Part shown: positions 17,574 to 25,679 of the stretch, piece by piece | Position numbering within the stretch: position 1 is the stretch's first letter | Layout: each line of letters starts with the position of its first letter | Origin: Sphingobium sp. | GTDB lineage: Bacteria; Pseudomonadota; Alphaproteobacteria; Sphingomonadales; Sphingomonadaceae | Direction: 5' to 3' | Assembly: GCA_017984895.1 (NCBI GenBank) | Contig: JAGNYO010000001.1 | Coordinates: forward strand, 1 to 64,000 | Length of the DNA: 64,000 nucleotides | Notes under the pieces: model-generated | The model's input: only the letters and a program-made list of their open reading frames with translations | The model's database searches: none | What the model was told of the DNA's origin: nothing | Program-made: the position numbers and the translations under genes

Positions 17574-18620
17574 TCAGAACGCGCCGACATCCATCGCATC
17601 GAGCAAGCCCTCGCCATGCCGCGACTCGCGCGTGTTCGATTGCGTGAGGGCGTCGAGGTCTATGTCGCCATAGGCTTCGAGGTGCGTGATGAAAAACTTC
17701 CAGTGCCGATATTGGAGGAAAATCAGGCCAATGCCAAGCGTGATGATGACAAGGAGGATGTCGATCAGGAACAGCTTGATCCAGTCCCATGTAGTGGCGT
17801 TGAACCGGAACTCCAGATTTTGGAGAGAAACTCCACCTACGCCGACCCGAAAAAATTTGGCATAAAATGAAAGAAGGATCAGCGGAACGACAACATATGC
17901 CAGCAGGAGTATAATAATTATCCACCGCATCAGCATCAATATACCGCTCATCCCAGAGCCTGCGGATATTATTCCTATTGGGATAAGCAGGAGCGGTAGC
18001 AGATAAATCAGTAAATATCGTTTGAATGTATCACGCCAGTCTCCGCGGGATGCGAATTCATAGGGTCCAAAGCTCATCTTGTTCCAGCGCTCGTTCCAGA
18101 GAGACATCATAGCTCGGGGCATAAGGAGATAGATTGGTATCGCCCCCGCGACATTCTTCCAGATATATGACCAGCCATATTTCCAGCCGCCATCGTTCGC
18201 GCCGCCGCGTATGCCATGCCAGTAGGTGCGGCTGAGGCGATAGCGCAGCGCCCGGAACCGGGCGACGCCAACAAGATAAAAAACTATCAGCACTGACGAG
18301 ATCGCAAGCAAAGCCGCTATGCCGCCCATGCCGCGGATCACCAGCGCCTGTACCCCGAATTGCAGGAACAAAAACGGCAAACCCAGCAGCACCAGCACCA
18401 TAAGAAAGCCCTTGAACAGCTCTATACCCGTGCCAGTCCACTCCAGCTGATCATCGATGAAGCGGGTGCGCGACCACAAATACCGCCGTGTCCGAGCTGT
18501 CGCCCAAAACCGGTAAAAGCCCAAGGTTACGATTGTAAGCAGCAGGTTGCTGAACGCGATTGGCGCATATTCTTTCCAGCTGCCCTCGAACGCGAAGGCA
18601 CTGCCGCTGTGCTCATCCAT
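17574..18620 (-). CDS. DUF898 (YjgN-like) multi-pass membrane protein
   Basis: A 348-residue inner-membrane protein of the DUF898/YjgN family. The N-terminal FEGSWKEYAPIAFSNLLLTIVTLGFYRFWATARTRRYLW is the family signature and its first half recurs in the second part (NLEFRFNATTWDWIKLFLIDILLVIITLGIGL), indicating an internal duplication. About six to seven hydrophobic segments are visible. The open frame continues upstream to 18932 but overlaps thrS and lacks a membrane-protein start; the tandem ATG codons at 18623 and 18620 follow a run of six G at 18626-18631. It probably forms an operon with the M48 protease. Molecular function unknown. Confidence 0.85.
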   Translation of the reverse strand: MDEHSGSAFAFEGSWKEYAPIAFSNLLLTIVTLGFYRFWATARTRRYLWSRTRFIDDQLEWTGTGIELFKGFLMVLVLLGLPFLFLQFGVQALVIRGMGGIAALLAISSVLIVFYLVGVARFRALRYRLSRTYWHGIRGGANDGGWKYGWSYIWKNVAGAIPIYLLMPRAMMSLWNERWNKMSFGPYEFASRGDWRDTFKRYLLIYLLPLLLIPIGIISAGSGMSGILMLMRWIIIILLLAYVVVPLILLSFYAKFFRVGVGGVSLQNLEFRFNATTWDWIKLFLIDILLVIITLGIGLIFLQYRHWKFFITHLEAYGDIDLDALTQSNTRESRHGEGLLDAMDVGAF

Positions 18621-18750
18621 CATTACCCCCCAATTTATCCCCGTCCGAAGTGAACTGCGCGCTGAATCAATAGTCAAGCAATAACGCGCGACCCATGGGG
18701 CACAGGCCTGCTTTATATTGACACTAGCCCATGTCCGCTTAAGGACCGCG

Positions 18751-20781
18751 ATGAACCAACCCCGCAATTGCAAGCGATACACAATGACCGCGCTCATCAC
18801 GATCACCCTGCCCGACGGTTCGTCTCGCGAAGTTGCGCGCGGCACTACCCCGGCGGATATTGCAGCCAGCATCGGCCCCGGCCTCGCCAAGGCGGCGCTG
18901 GCTGCGCGCGTAGATGGCGCGCTGGTGGACATTACCCTGCCGCTGGAGAGCGACGCTCAGCTCGCGCTTATCACCGCGCGCGATGAGGCGGATGCGCTTG
19001 AGCTGGCGCGGCATGACTACGCGCATATCTTGGCCGAGGCGGTGCAAGCGCTATGGCCCGATACACAGATTACCTTCGGCCCCTCGACCGATGACGGCTT
19101 TTATTATGATTTCGCGCCTGGTGCGCGCGGTCCCTTCACGGAGGACGATCTGCCCGTCATCGAGGCGAAAATGCGGGATATCATCGCAGCGGATAAACCG
19201 CTACGCCGCGAGACGGTGGCGCGCGATGCCCTGATCGCTAAATGGCAGGCCGCTGGCCAAACGTTCAAGGCCGAATGGGCAGCGGAGTTGTCTGATAGCG
19301 AACCGCTTACCGTCTATCATTCGGGCGGTGACTGGTATGACATGTGCCGAGGGCCGCACCTCGCCTCCACCGGTAAGCTCGACCCTCAGGCCTTCAAGCT
19401 GATGCGCGTATCGGGCGCATACTGGCGCGGCGATCAGAAGAACGCCCAGCTCTCGCGCATTTACGGCACCGGCTGGCTCAACAAGAAGCAGCTCGACGCG
19501 CACCTCATCCGCCTGGAGGAAGCCGCCAAGCGCGATCACCGCAAACTGGGTGCGGAGATGAACCTGTTTCACTTGCAGGCCGAGGCGCATGGCAGTGTAT
19601 TCTGGCACCCCAAGGGCTATGTCATCTATCGCGCGCTGGAAGCCTATATGCGCCGCGCGATTGATGGTGCAGGCTATAGTGAAGTCAAGACCCCGCAGGT
19701 GATGGACAGCCGCCAGTGGGAACAGTCCGGGCACTGGGGCAAATATCGCGAGAACATGTTTGTCATCCCCGACGAAGTGCCGAACACCGAGGACCAGGGG
19801 CCGATCATTTCTGGCGAAGCGGCATGGATGGCCTTGAAGCCGATGAACTGCCCCGCGCATGTGCTGATCTTCCGCCAGGGCATCAAGAGCTATCGCGATC
19901 TACCGCTGCGGCTATACGAAAACGGCTGCTGCCACCGCAACGAGCCACATGGCGCGCTGCATGGCCTGATGCGCGTGCGCCAGTTTACGCAGGACGACGC
20001 GCATATCTTTTGCCGAGAGGATCAGATTGTCGACGAAGTGCGCGCCTTTTGCGCGTTGGCGGACCGGATCTATCGCGATTTCGGTTTCACTTATTCGATA
20101 AAGCTCGCCTTGCGCCCTGAGAACCGTTTCGGCAGCGAGGAAATGTGGGACCAGGCCGAGATGGAGTTGCGCGACGCGGTGGCAGCGGCGGGCCTCAATA
20201 CAGCCGAACATGGCTGGGAGGAGCTGCCCGGTGAAGGAGCGTTCTACGCCCCCAAGCTCGAATGGCACCTGACCGACGCTATCGGACGCACATGGCAGGT
20301 CGGCACCATCCAGTCCGACCGGGTTCTGCCTGACCGACTCGACGCCGCGTATGTCGGCGAGGATGGCGACAAGCATCGCCCGGTAATGCTCCACCGCGCG
20401 ATCTTCGGCAGCTATGAACGGTTCATCGGCATACTGATCGAGCATTATGCAGGCAAGTTGCCACTGTGGTTGGCGCCTGTGCAGGCCGTGGTCACGACGA
20501 TCGTGTCCGACGCCGATAATTATGCGCTCAGCCTGCTGGAGCAGCTCAAAGCTGCGAGTATCCGCGCAGAGGCGGATCTGCGCAATGAAAAGATCAACTA
20601 CAAGATCCGCGAGCATAGCCTCGCCAAAGTGCCCAATCTGCTTGTTGTCGGCAAGCGCGAGGCGGAAGAGGGCAAAGTCGCGCTGCGCGTGCTGGGCGCG
20701 GATCAGCCTCAACAGATCATGTCGCTCGGCGAGGCGATCACTCTTCTGAAGCAGGCTGCTCTGCCGCCAGACCAGCGCTGA
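18751..20781 (+). CDS. thrS: Threonyl-tRNA synthetase
   Basis: Charges tRNA-Thr. The 676-residue product has the N-terminal TGS domain ([13 protein letters not shown]), an editing/SAD domain ([11 protein letters not shown], with HxxxH-type zinc site and DMCRGPH), a class II catalytic core ([53 protein letters not shown]) and a C-terminal anticodon-binding domain ([12 protein letters not shown]). The start at 18751 has AAGGA five bases upstream; the ATG at 18784, which gives the more common [14 protein letters not shown]-terminus, lacks a good ribosome site and remains an alternative. Divergent from the DUF898 gene. Confidence 0.96.
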   Translation: MNQPRNCKRYTMTALITITLPDGSSREVARGTTPADIAASIGPGLAKAALAARVDGALVDITLPLESDAQLALITARDEADALELARHDYAHILAEAVQALWPDTQITFGPSTDDGFYYDFAPGARGPFTEDDLPVIEAKMRDIIAADKPLRRETVARDALIAKWQAAGQTFKAEWAAELSDSEPLTVYHSGGDWYDMCRGPHLASTGKLDPQAFKLMRVSGAYWRGDQKNAQLSRIYGTGWLNKKQLDAHLIRLEEAAKRDHRKLGAEMNLFHLQAEAHGSVFWHPKGYVIYRALEAYMRRAIDGAGYSEVKTPQVMDSRQWEQSGHWGKYRENMFVIPDEVPNTEDQGPIISGEAAWMALKPMNCPAHVLIFRQGIKSYRDLPLRLYENGCCHRNEPHGALHGLMRVRQFTQDDAHIFCREDQIVDEVRAFCALADRIYRDFGFTYSIKLALRPENRFGSEEMWDQAEMELRDAVAAAGLNTAEHGWEELPGEGAFYAPKLEWHLTDAIGRTWQVGTIQSDRVLPDRLDAAYVGEDGDKHRPVMLHRAIFGSYERFIGILIEHYAGKLPLWLAPVQAVVTTIVSDADNYALSLLEQLKAASIRAEADLRNEKINYKIREHSLAKVPNLLVVGKREAEEGKVALRVLGADQPQQIMSLGEAITLLKQAALPPDQR

Positions 20782-20826
20782 TGCCCGCCTGCAACAGCGC
20801 GCGGCGCATTTGCGCCATGGTACTGC

Positions 20827-20855
20827 CATGCCCCCTTTCCGTTTGGCATGAAAGG
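20827..20855 (+). promoter_or_regulatory. Overlapping alternative hairpins in the infC leader
   Basis: CATGCC (20827-20832) pairs with GGCATG (20845-20850), while CCTTTC (20834-20839) pairs with GAAAGG (20850-20855). The two stems interleave and share base 20850, so they cannot both form fully. They lie in the 113-base spacer between thrS and infC. Any regulatory role is a guess. Confidence 0.25.
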
Positions 20856-20881
20856 CGCTAAAAGCCCGCTTTCGTAACCAC

Positions 20882-20886
20882 AGGAG
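20882..20886 (+). promoter_or_regulatory. Ribosome binding site that sets the AUA start of infC
   Basis: AGGAG lies eight bases before ATA at 20895 but 23 bases before the first in-frame ATG at 20910, pointing to translation from AUA. Confidence 0.6.
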
Positions 20887-20894
20887 ACACTGCT

Positions 20895-21443
20895 ATACCA
20901 CCCCCGACGATGCGCCGCCCGCTGGCGCCGCCCCCGCCCAAATCTGGCCCCCGCTATAACGAGTTTATCACCGTCCCCAAGGTGCGTGTGATCGATGAGA
21001 ACGGCGAAAATATAGGCGTTCTCTATACCCGTGAGGCGATTGAACAGGCCGCAGAGGCTGGTCTTGATCTGGTCGAAGTCTCGCCCAATGCGGACCCGCC
21101 GGTGTGCAAGTTTCTCGATATCGGCAAATTCAAATACGAGGCGCAGAAAAAGGCGAATCTCGCTCGTAAGACTCAGAGGACGCAGGAGATCAAAGAGATC
21201 AAGATGCGTCCCAATATCGACGATCACGACTATGATGTGAAGATGCGCTCGATAGCCAAGTTTCTTGGCGAGGGAGACAAGGTAAAGGTCACGCTGCGGT
21301 TCAGGGGGCGCGAAATGTCGCACCAACAGCTCGGCATGGCTCTGCTTCAGCGTGTGGCCGAAGAAACGGCCGAGGCCGCCAAGGTCGAGGCCTATCCTCG
21401 CATGGAAGGCCGCCAGATGCTGATGGTGCTGTCACCCAAGTGA
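20895..21443 (+). CDS. infC: Translation initiation factor IF-3, probable AUA start
   Basis: IF-3 keeps ribosomal subunits apart and checks start-codon/initiator-tRNA pairing. The N-domain ([24 protein letters not shown]), basic linker ([29 protein letters not shown]) and C-domain (ending [28 protein letters not shown]) are all clear. The well-placed AGGAG (20882-20886) points to ATA at 20895 as start, giving 182 residues and an N-terminus reading (M)[12 protein letters not shown]; the ATG at 20910 would give 177 residues but has no ribosome site. Rare AUU/AUA/AUC starts on infC are known to allow feedback control by IF-3 itself. The stop overlaps the alkB start by four bases. Confidence 0.93.
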   Translation: MPPPTMRRPLAPPPPKSGPRYNEFITVPKVRVIDENGENIGVLYTREAIEQAAEAGLDLVEVSPNADPPVCKFLDIGKFKYEAQKKANLARKTQRTQEIKEIKMRPNIDDHDYDVKMRSIAKFLGEGDKVKVTLRFRGREMSHQQLGMALLQRVAEETAEAAKVEAYPRMEGRQMLMVLSPK

Positions 21444-22069
21444 GCGATGCGAAGGGCGGTTCCCCTTTGCCGGAAACCGCCCGCGAGCTTCCAGACCACG
21501 ATTTCCAGCTGGTGCCGCATGCCGATTTGGGCGCGCCTAAGCAAGAAATTCTCACTCGACTGACCGTCGAAATCCCCTGGCGGCAGGAAGCTATCACCTT
21601 GTTCGGGCGCACCCATGCGCAGCCACGGCTGATATGCTGGATGGGCGATCCCGGATACGTCTATCGATATTCCGGTATGGTGCATAAGCCTCAGCCATGG
21701 CATCCGCTGGTCAGTAACCTGCGCGCGCGGGTGGAAGAGTTGGCCGATGCGCATTTTAACGGCGTGCTGCTTAATTATTACCGCGACGGGAACGACAGCA
21801 TGGGCTTCCATGCCGATGACGAGCCGGAGCTGGGCGCCCGGCCGGTGATCGCATCCCTGAGCTTTGGCGCGGCGCGGATGCTCTATCTGCGTCACCGCCA
21901 GGACCGCGCATTGCCAACCCAAAAGCTCAGCCTGCAAGATGGCAGCCTGCTCGTCATGCGCGGCAACAGCCAGCGGGACTGGAAGCACGCCATCCCAAAA
22001 ATGCGCAGGATTATGGAGCCAAGAATCAATCTGACTTTTCGTCAGATCCGCTTTCCCACCATTATTTAA
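21440..22069 (+). CDS. alkB: AlkB-type Fe(II)/2-oxoglutarate dioxygenase (alkylated DNA repair)
   Basis: Oxidative demethylase repairing alkylated bases such as 1-methyladenine and 3-methylcytosine. The 209-residue product has His-x-Asp in [11 protein letters not shown], the distal His in DWKHAIPK, and the 2-oxoglutarate/substrate Arg pair in RINLTFRQ; the [17 protein letters not shown] stretch is closest to the ALKBH2/3-like bacterial group. It starts with GTG in a four-base overlap (GTGA) with the infC stop, so the two are translationally coupled. Its stop overlaps by eight bases the stop of the convergent aminotransferase gene. No adaptive-response regulator is nearby. Confidence 0.9.
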   Translation: MSDAKGGSPLPETARELPDHDFQLVPHADLGAPKQEILTRLTVEIPWRQEAITLFGRTHAQPRLICWMGDPGYVYRYSGMVHKPQPWHPLVSNLRARVEELADAHFNGVLLNYYRDGNDSMGFHADDEPELGARPVIASLSFGAARMLYLRHRQDRALPTQKLSLQDGSLLVMRGNSQRDWKHAIPKMRRIMEPRINLTFRQIRFPTII

Positions 22070-23264
22070 GCGCCGAGCAGGCTTCCTGGATGCGGGTGCA
22101 GGCCTTTTTCAGCACCTCTTCCGAGGTCGCGTAGCTGATGCGGAAGGCCGGCGATAGGCCGAACGCGCCGCCATGGACCGCGGCAACCTTCGCTTCGTCC
22201 AGAAAATAGCCGATCAACTCTTCATCAGTAGTAATCTTCTGTCCCTTGGGTGTGGTCTTGCCGATGAGGCCGCCGGCGTCGGGATAAACGTAAAACGCGC
22301 CTTCGGGCACAGGGCAATCGAGGCCGGGCGCGTCGTTGAGCATCGCCACCACCATATCACGCCGCTTCTTGAAAGCGGCATTGCGCTCTTCCAGAAATTC
22401 CTGATCGCCAGTCAAAGCGGCCACCGCCGCAGCCTGGCTGATCGAGCAGGGGTTGGAGGTGGACTGTGATTGGAGCTTGCTCATCGCCTTGATAATCCAC
22501 TCCGGCCCACCGGCAAATCCGATGCGCCAGCCCGTCATCGCAAAGGCCTTGGAACAGCCGTTGACGGTCAGCGTGCGCTCGTAAAGATCTGGGCAAACCT
22601 GTGCGATCGTGGCGAACGGCGTCGGCGCATACCAGACATGCTCATACATGTCGTCTGTCATCACCATCACATGCGGATGGCGCAGCAGCACCGCGCCCAG
22701 CTCTTTCAGCTCTTCGCCGCTATAGGCGGCGCCGGAAGGATTGGATGGAGAGTTCAGCAGCACCCATTTGGTGCGTGGGGTGATCGCTCCCTCAAGCTGA
22801 GCCGGGGTGATCTTGTAGCCCTGCGATGCCGGGCCTTCGATGAACACTGGCGTTCCGCCCGCGAAGTTGACGATGTCCGGGTAGCTCACCCAGTAGGGTG
22901 CGGGAATGATGACCTCATCTCCTGCCTCCACGGTGGCGACCAGCGCATTGAACAAGGTGTGCTTACCGCCAGAGTTTACGCTGATCTGGTTGCGAGCATA
23001 GACAAGGCCATTATCGCGCTTGAATTTGAATGCCACCGCATCCTTGGCTTCTGCGGTGCCGTCGACATCGGTATACTTTGTCTGCCCGGCACGGATTGCG
23101 GCGATCGCCGCGTCCTTCACGAAATCAGGTGTATCGAAATCCGGCTCACCGGCCGAAAGGCCGATCACGTCCACACCCTCGCGCTTCAACTGGGTCACGC
23201 GCGCACTCATCGCGAGCGTAGCGGAAGGCTGGATGCGGCCAAGGGCGGCGGAGGTCCGGGTCAT
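22062..23264 (-). CDS. aatA: Aspartate aminotransferase (class I PLP, AatA subgroup)
   Basis: A 400-residue class I aminotransferase of the Ib subgroup common in alphaproteobacteria, interconverting aspartate/2-oxoglutarate with oxaloacetate/glutamate; some members also take prephenate. The PLP lysine is in NGCSKAFAMTGWRIGFAGG; other motifs are VIGLSAGEPDFDTPD, NSGGKHTLFNAL, NSPSNPSGAAYS and the C-terminal substrate-binding Arg in FRISYATSEE. A 93-base spacer separates it from the pabC-like gene and holds its own promoter region (CATAACTATAAG). Single gene. Confidence 0.93.
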   Translation of the reverse strand: MTRTSAALGRIQPSATLAMSARVTQLKREGVDVIGLSAGEPDFDTPDFVKDAAIAAIRAGQTKYTDVDGTAEAKDAVAFKFKRDNGLVYARNQISVNSGGKHTLFNALVATVEAGDEVIIPAPYWVSYPDIVNFAGGTPVFIEGPASQGYKITPAQLEGAITPRTKWVLLNSPSNPSGAAYSGEELKELGAVLLRHPHVMVMTDDMYEHVWYAPTPFATIAQVCPDLYERTLTVNGCSKAFAMTGWRIGFAGGPEWIIKAMSKLQSQSTSNPCSISQAAAVAALTGDQEFLEERNAAFKKRRDMVVAMLNDAPGLDCPVPEGAFYVYPDAGGLIGKTTPKGQKITTDEELIGYFLDEAKVAAVHGGAFGLSPAFRISYATSEEVLKKACTRIQEACSALK

Positions 23265-23357
23265 GATCGGGGCTTTCTCTAGTCAGATACTTATAGTTAT
23301 GCGCGTCCCTTTAGCGCCGGCACTCGCGCGGGGCAACATGCCGCATGTGCGAAATTA

Positions 23358-23984
23358 TTAGCGGATAAGCTGCGCTGATACCATGCCGCGCGCTGCATTG
23401 CCGATGAAGAAGCCGCGTTCCAGGTCGTAGGGGCGCACATCTCCCTCCACCGCCTCGCCCATTTCCAGCAGACTGGCGCGCAGCACGCCGGGCAGAACAC
23501 CTCGTGCGAGCGGAGGCGTGACCAGCCTTTCTCCTCGCTCCACGAAAAGGGTGCTAAAGCTGCCCTCGGTAAGATAGCCCTCGTCGTCGACCATCAGCAC
23601 CTCATATGTGCTGCCAAGAGCAAGGGCATCGCGATAAAGGGATCGCTCGGTCGTCTTGTGCCGCAGGCGCCAATCGTCTGCGAGAACGGGCCGCTTCACC
23701 AGCGCCACCTGCATGATCGGGTGTGGCCAAGTGTGGTGTTCGCGCACCTCGATGGCAAGCGCGCCGCCGCGCGAGGCCAGTAAACGCACTCGGCTTCTGG
23801 CCCTCAGGCGAAAGGTTGCCGCCTGAAGCTCGTTACGCGCGCCATGCCTGTCAAACGCAAAACTTAGCTCGTCAGCGCTGCGCTTCATCCTTGTGAGATG
23901 ATATTCTAACAGGGGCATGCCCTCCGCCGGATCGAAGGCGATGGTTTCCACGAGGTCGAAGGGCGCGGACTCTTGGGTGCTCAT
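23358..23984 (-). CDS. pabC: Class IV aminotransferase, probable 4-amino-4-deoxychorismate lyase
   Basis: A 208-residue fold-type IV PLP enzyme. The PLP lysine is probably in HKTTERSLYRDA, and the C-terminal TEGSFSTLFVERG, LPGVLRASLL and ERGFFIGNAARGMVSA are the family pattern. It is shorter than E. coli PabC. Its start overlaps the stop of pabB by four bases, and pabB with a class IV partner is the usual way alphaproteobacteria make 4-aminobenzoate, so aminodeoxychorismate lyase is the best call; PabB fusions elsewhere contain the same domain. PLP binding is certain by motif; exact reaction is inferred from context. Confidence 0.82.
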   Translation of the reverse strand: MSTQESAPFDLVETIAFDPAEGMPLLEYHLTRMKRSADELSFAFDRHGARNELQAATFRLRARSRVRLLASRGGALAIEVREHHTWPHPIMQVALVKRPVLADDWRLRHKTTERSLYRDALALGSTYEVLMVDDEGYLTEGSFSTLFVERGERLVTPPLARGVLPGVLRASLLEMGEAVEGDVRPYDLERGFFIGNAARGMVSAQLIR

Positions 23985-25171
23985 TTGCGCAGTCCTTCAG
24001 GAATCGCGCCCAGAAAAAGTGACTTGTCCAAACATTCCCGCCATTCACTCTCCGCCTCGGAATCTGCAACCAGGCCTGACCCAAGCCCGATCACGCCCTC
24101 CTTCGCACCCTTTTCCACGCAAATGGTGCGGATGGCAACATTGAACGCGGCGTTTCCCAGCGGTTCTATCGCGCCGATCGCGCCGGTATAAGGGCCGCGG
24201 GGATACGCCTCCGTCTCGTGGATGATTTCCATCGCCCGGATTTTGGGCGCGCCGGTGATCGAGCCGCAGGGAAACAGCGCCGCCAGCACATCGACCGCAT
24301 CCAGCCCATCACGCAGGCACGCGGTGACGGCAGATGTCATCTGATGTACGGTGGGATAGCTCTCGATCGTGAATAGCTCAGGCACCGTGACACTGCCCGG
24401 CTGAGCAACGCGGGAAAGATCGTTGCGCAGCAGATCGACGATCATCAGGTTCTCCGCGCGTTGCTTGGGGTCGGTGCGCAATGCTGCGGCATTGGCGGCA
24501 TCCTGCGCAGGGTCCAAGGCGCGCAGGGCGGTGCCTTTCATTGGACGGGTGATGAGGCGGTTCCCCTCCAGTGCGAAAAACTGCTCCGGCGAAAAGCTCA
24601 GCAGCCAGTGCTGCCCGGTGAACAGCAGCGCGCAATGCCCGGCCGCCGCCCGGTGGCGAATCAGGCCATACAGCGCGGCAGGGTCTGCACCTACATCGAC
24701 CATGCAGGGGAAGGTCAGGTTGGCCTGATAGATATCGCCCCCAAGAATGGCCTCCCGCACTCGAGCAAAGGCCCGCTCATAGTCCGCGCGAGAGATCATG
24801 GGAGAAACCGCGGGCAGGCTGTACCCATCGGTCTGGGGAAACAACGCGGGGACAGCATCCTGCGCCACCTCTCTGACCTCGGCGAACAGGCCGAACCATA
24901 GCAGCGGAGGGTCGTTTTCTGCCCGACGGCGGTGAATACCGCGCAAGCGAGGCTCCAACGCCAGCCCCGCCTCATAGCTGAGGGTGCCTGCGGCGTGCAG
25001 GCCTGCCTTCCGGGCGGCGCGCAGTCGCTCCAGTGCGGGCACGACTTCCTCGATGCTATCGGCCTGCACGACCTCGACGGGCTCTGCATAGAGCCGCGCC
25101 GGCCGCGCCGCGCCGCTGGTGCGGGCATCGTCGAGCAGCACAAACGGGCTTGAGGGCAGGCGCGCACGCAT
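23981..25171 (-). CDS. pabB: Aminodeoxychorismate synthase component I
   Basis: Converts chorismate to 4-amino-4-deoxychorismate in folate synthesis, using ammonia from a glutaminase partner. The 396-residue product is the chorismate-binding fold: ISRADYERAFARVREAILGGDIYQANLT, ITRPMKGTALR, NLMIVDLLRNDLSRVAQPGSV, and FPCGSITGAPKIRAMEIIHETE. The PMKGT lysine is typical of PabB rather than anthranilate synthase, which has PIAGT. The ATG at 25171 is preferred (MRARLPSSPF); an in-frame GTG at 25195 adds eight residues, with a poor ribosome site. No glutaminase gene (pabA) is adjacent, so that subunit must be encoded elsewhere. Confidence 0.92.
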   Translation of the reverse strand: MRARLPSSPFVLLDDARTSGAARPARLYAEPVEVVQADSIEEVVPALERLRAARKAGLHAAGTLSYEAGLALEPRLRGIHRRRAENDPPLLWFGLFAEVREVAQDAVPALFPQTDGYSLPAVSPMISRADYERAFARVREAILGGDIYQANLTFPCMVDVGADPAALYGLIRHRAAAGHCALLFTGQHWLLSFSPEQFFALEGNRLITRPMKGTALRALDPAQDAANAAALRTDPKQRAENLMIVDLLRNDLSRVAQPGSVTVPELFTIESYPTVHQMTSAVTACLRDGLDAVDVLAALFPCGSITGAPKIRAMEIIHETEAYPRGPYTGAIGAIEPLGNAAFNVAIRTICVEKGAKEGVIGLGSGLVADSEAESEWRECLDKSLFLGAIPEGLRK

Positions 25172-25265
25172 GGTTCGCCCTATCGCAGGCGCCACCCGCT
25201 CATTCCACCATTATTTGTCGTGCCACACCTTGCCTCCTCGCGCAGGCCCGCCTATCTGGCGGACC

Positions 25266-25652
25266 ATGCCTCATACAACCCCCGCTCGCCCGCTGTGGCC
25301 TGCCCTCAAGCGGGGAATGGCAGGGTATTGCCCGGCATGCGGCGGGGGTAGGCTTTTTCTGCGTTTCCTCAAGCCCGCCGCTGCCTGCGCGCATTGCCGT
25401 CAGCCGCTGGACGGGCATCAGGCAGATGACTTCCCCTCCTATATCGTCATCTTGCTGCTCGGCCATATCATCGTGCCGCTGATGATCGAGGTGAATTATG
25501 TGTTTGATATTCCTCTCGGCTGGCAAACGGCGATCTGGCCCAGCCTTACTGCTGTGCTAGCCATTGCCCTGATTCAGCCAGTGAAAGGCGCAGTCATCGC
25601 TTATCAGTGGGCGCGACGGATGCACGGATTCGCACGGGGCGGATCGGCATAA
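25266..25652 (+). CDS. DUF983 membrane protein
   Basis: A 128-residue protein of the DUF983 family. It has the N-terminal cysteine-rich knuckle YCPACGGGRLFLRFLKPAAACAHC (two CxxC pairs, probably a zinc ribbon) followed by two hydrophobic segments (YIVILLLGHIIVPLMIEV and IWPSLTAVLAIALIQPV). The frame is open further upstream to 25119, but the family begins near MPHTTPARPLWPALKRG, so the ATG at 25266 is used. It is divergent from pabB and 27 bases upstream of the TonB receptor, in the same reading frame. Molecular role unknown. Confidence 0.85.
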   Translation: MPHTTPARPLWPALKRGMAGYCPACGGGRLFLRFLKPAAACAHCRQPLDGHQADDFPSYIVILLLGHIIVPLMIEVNYVFDIPLGWQTAIWPSLTAVLAIALIQPVKGAVIAYQWARRMHGFARGGSA

Positions 25653-25668
25653 GGCGAAGTCGCATTCT

Positions 25669-25674
25669 GGGAGG
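25669..25674 (+). promoter_or_regulatory. Ribosome binding site that points to an AUC start
   Basis: GGGAGG lies five bases before ATC at 25680. No ATG, GTG or TTG occurs in frame between the preceding stop (25650-25652) and the ATG at 25710, which is 35 bases away from this site. Confidence 0.5.
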
Positions 25675-25679
25675 CAAAA

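Noticed and set aside
18718..18750. TTGACA at 18718-18723 as a -35 element for thrS
   Set aside because: The position 17 bases downstream holds AAGGAC, the ribosome site, rather than a -10 box, so the spacing does not work for a start of thrS.
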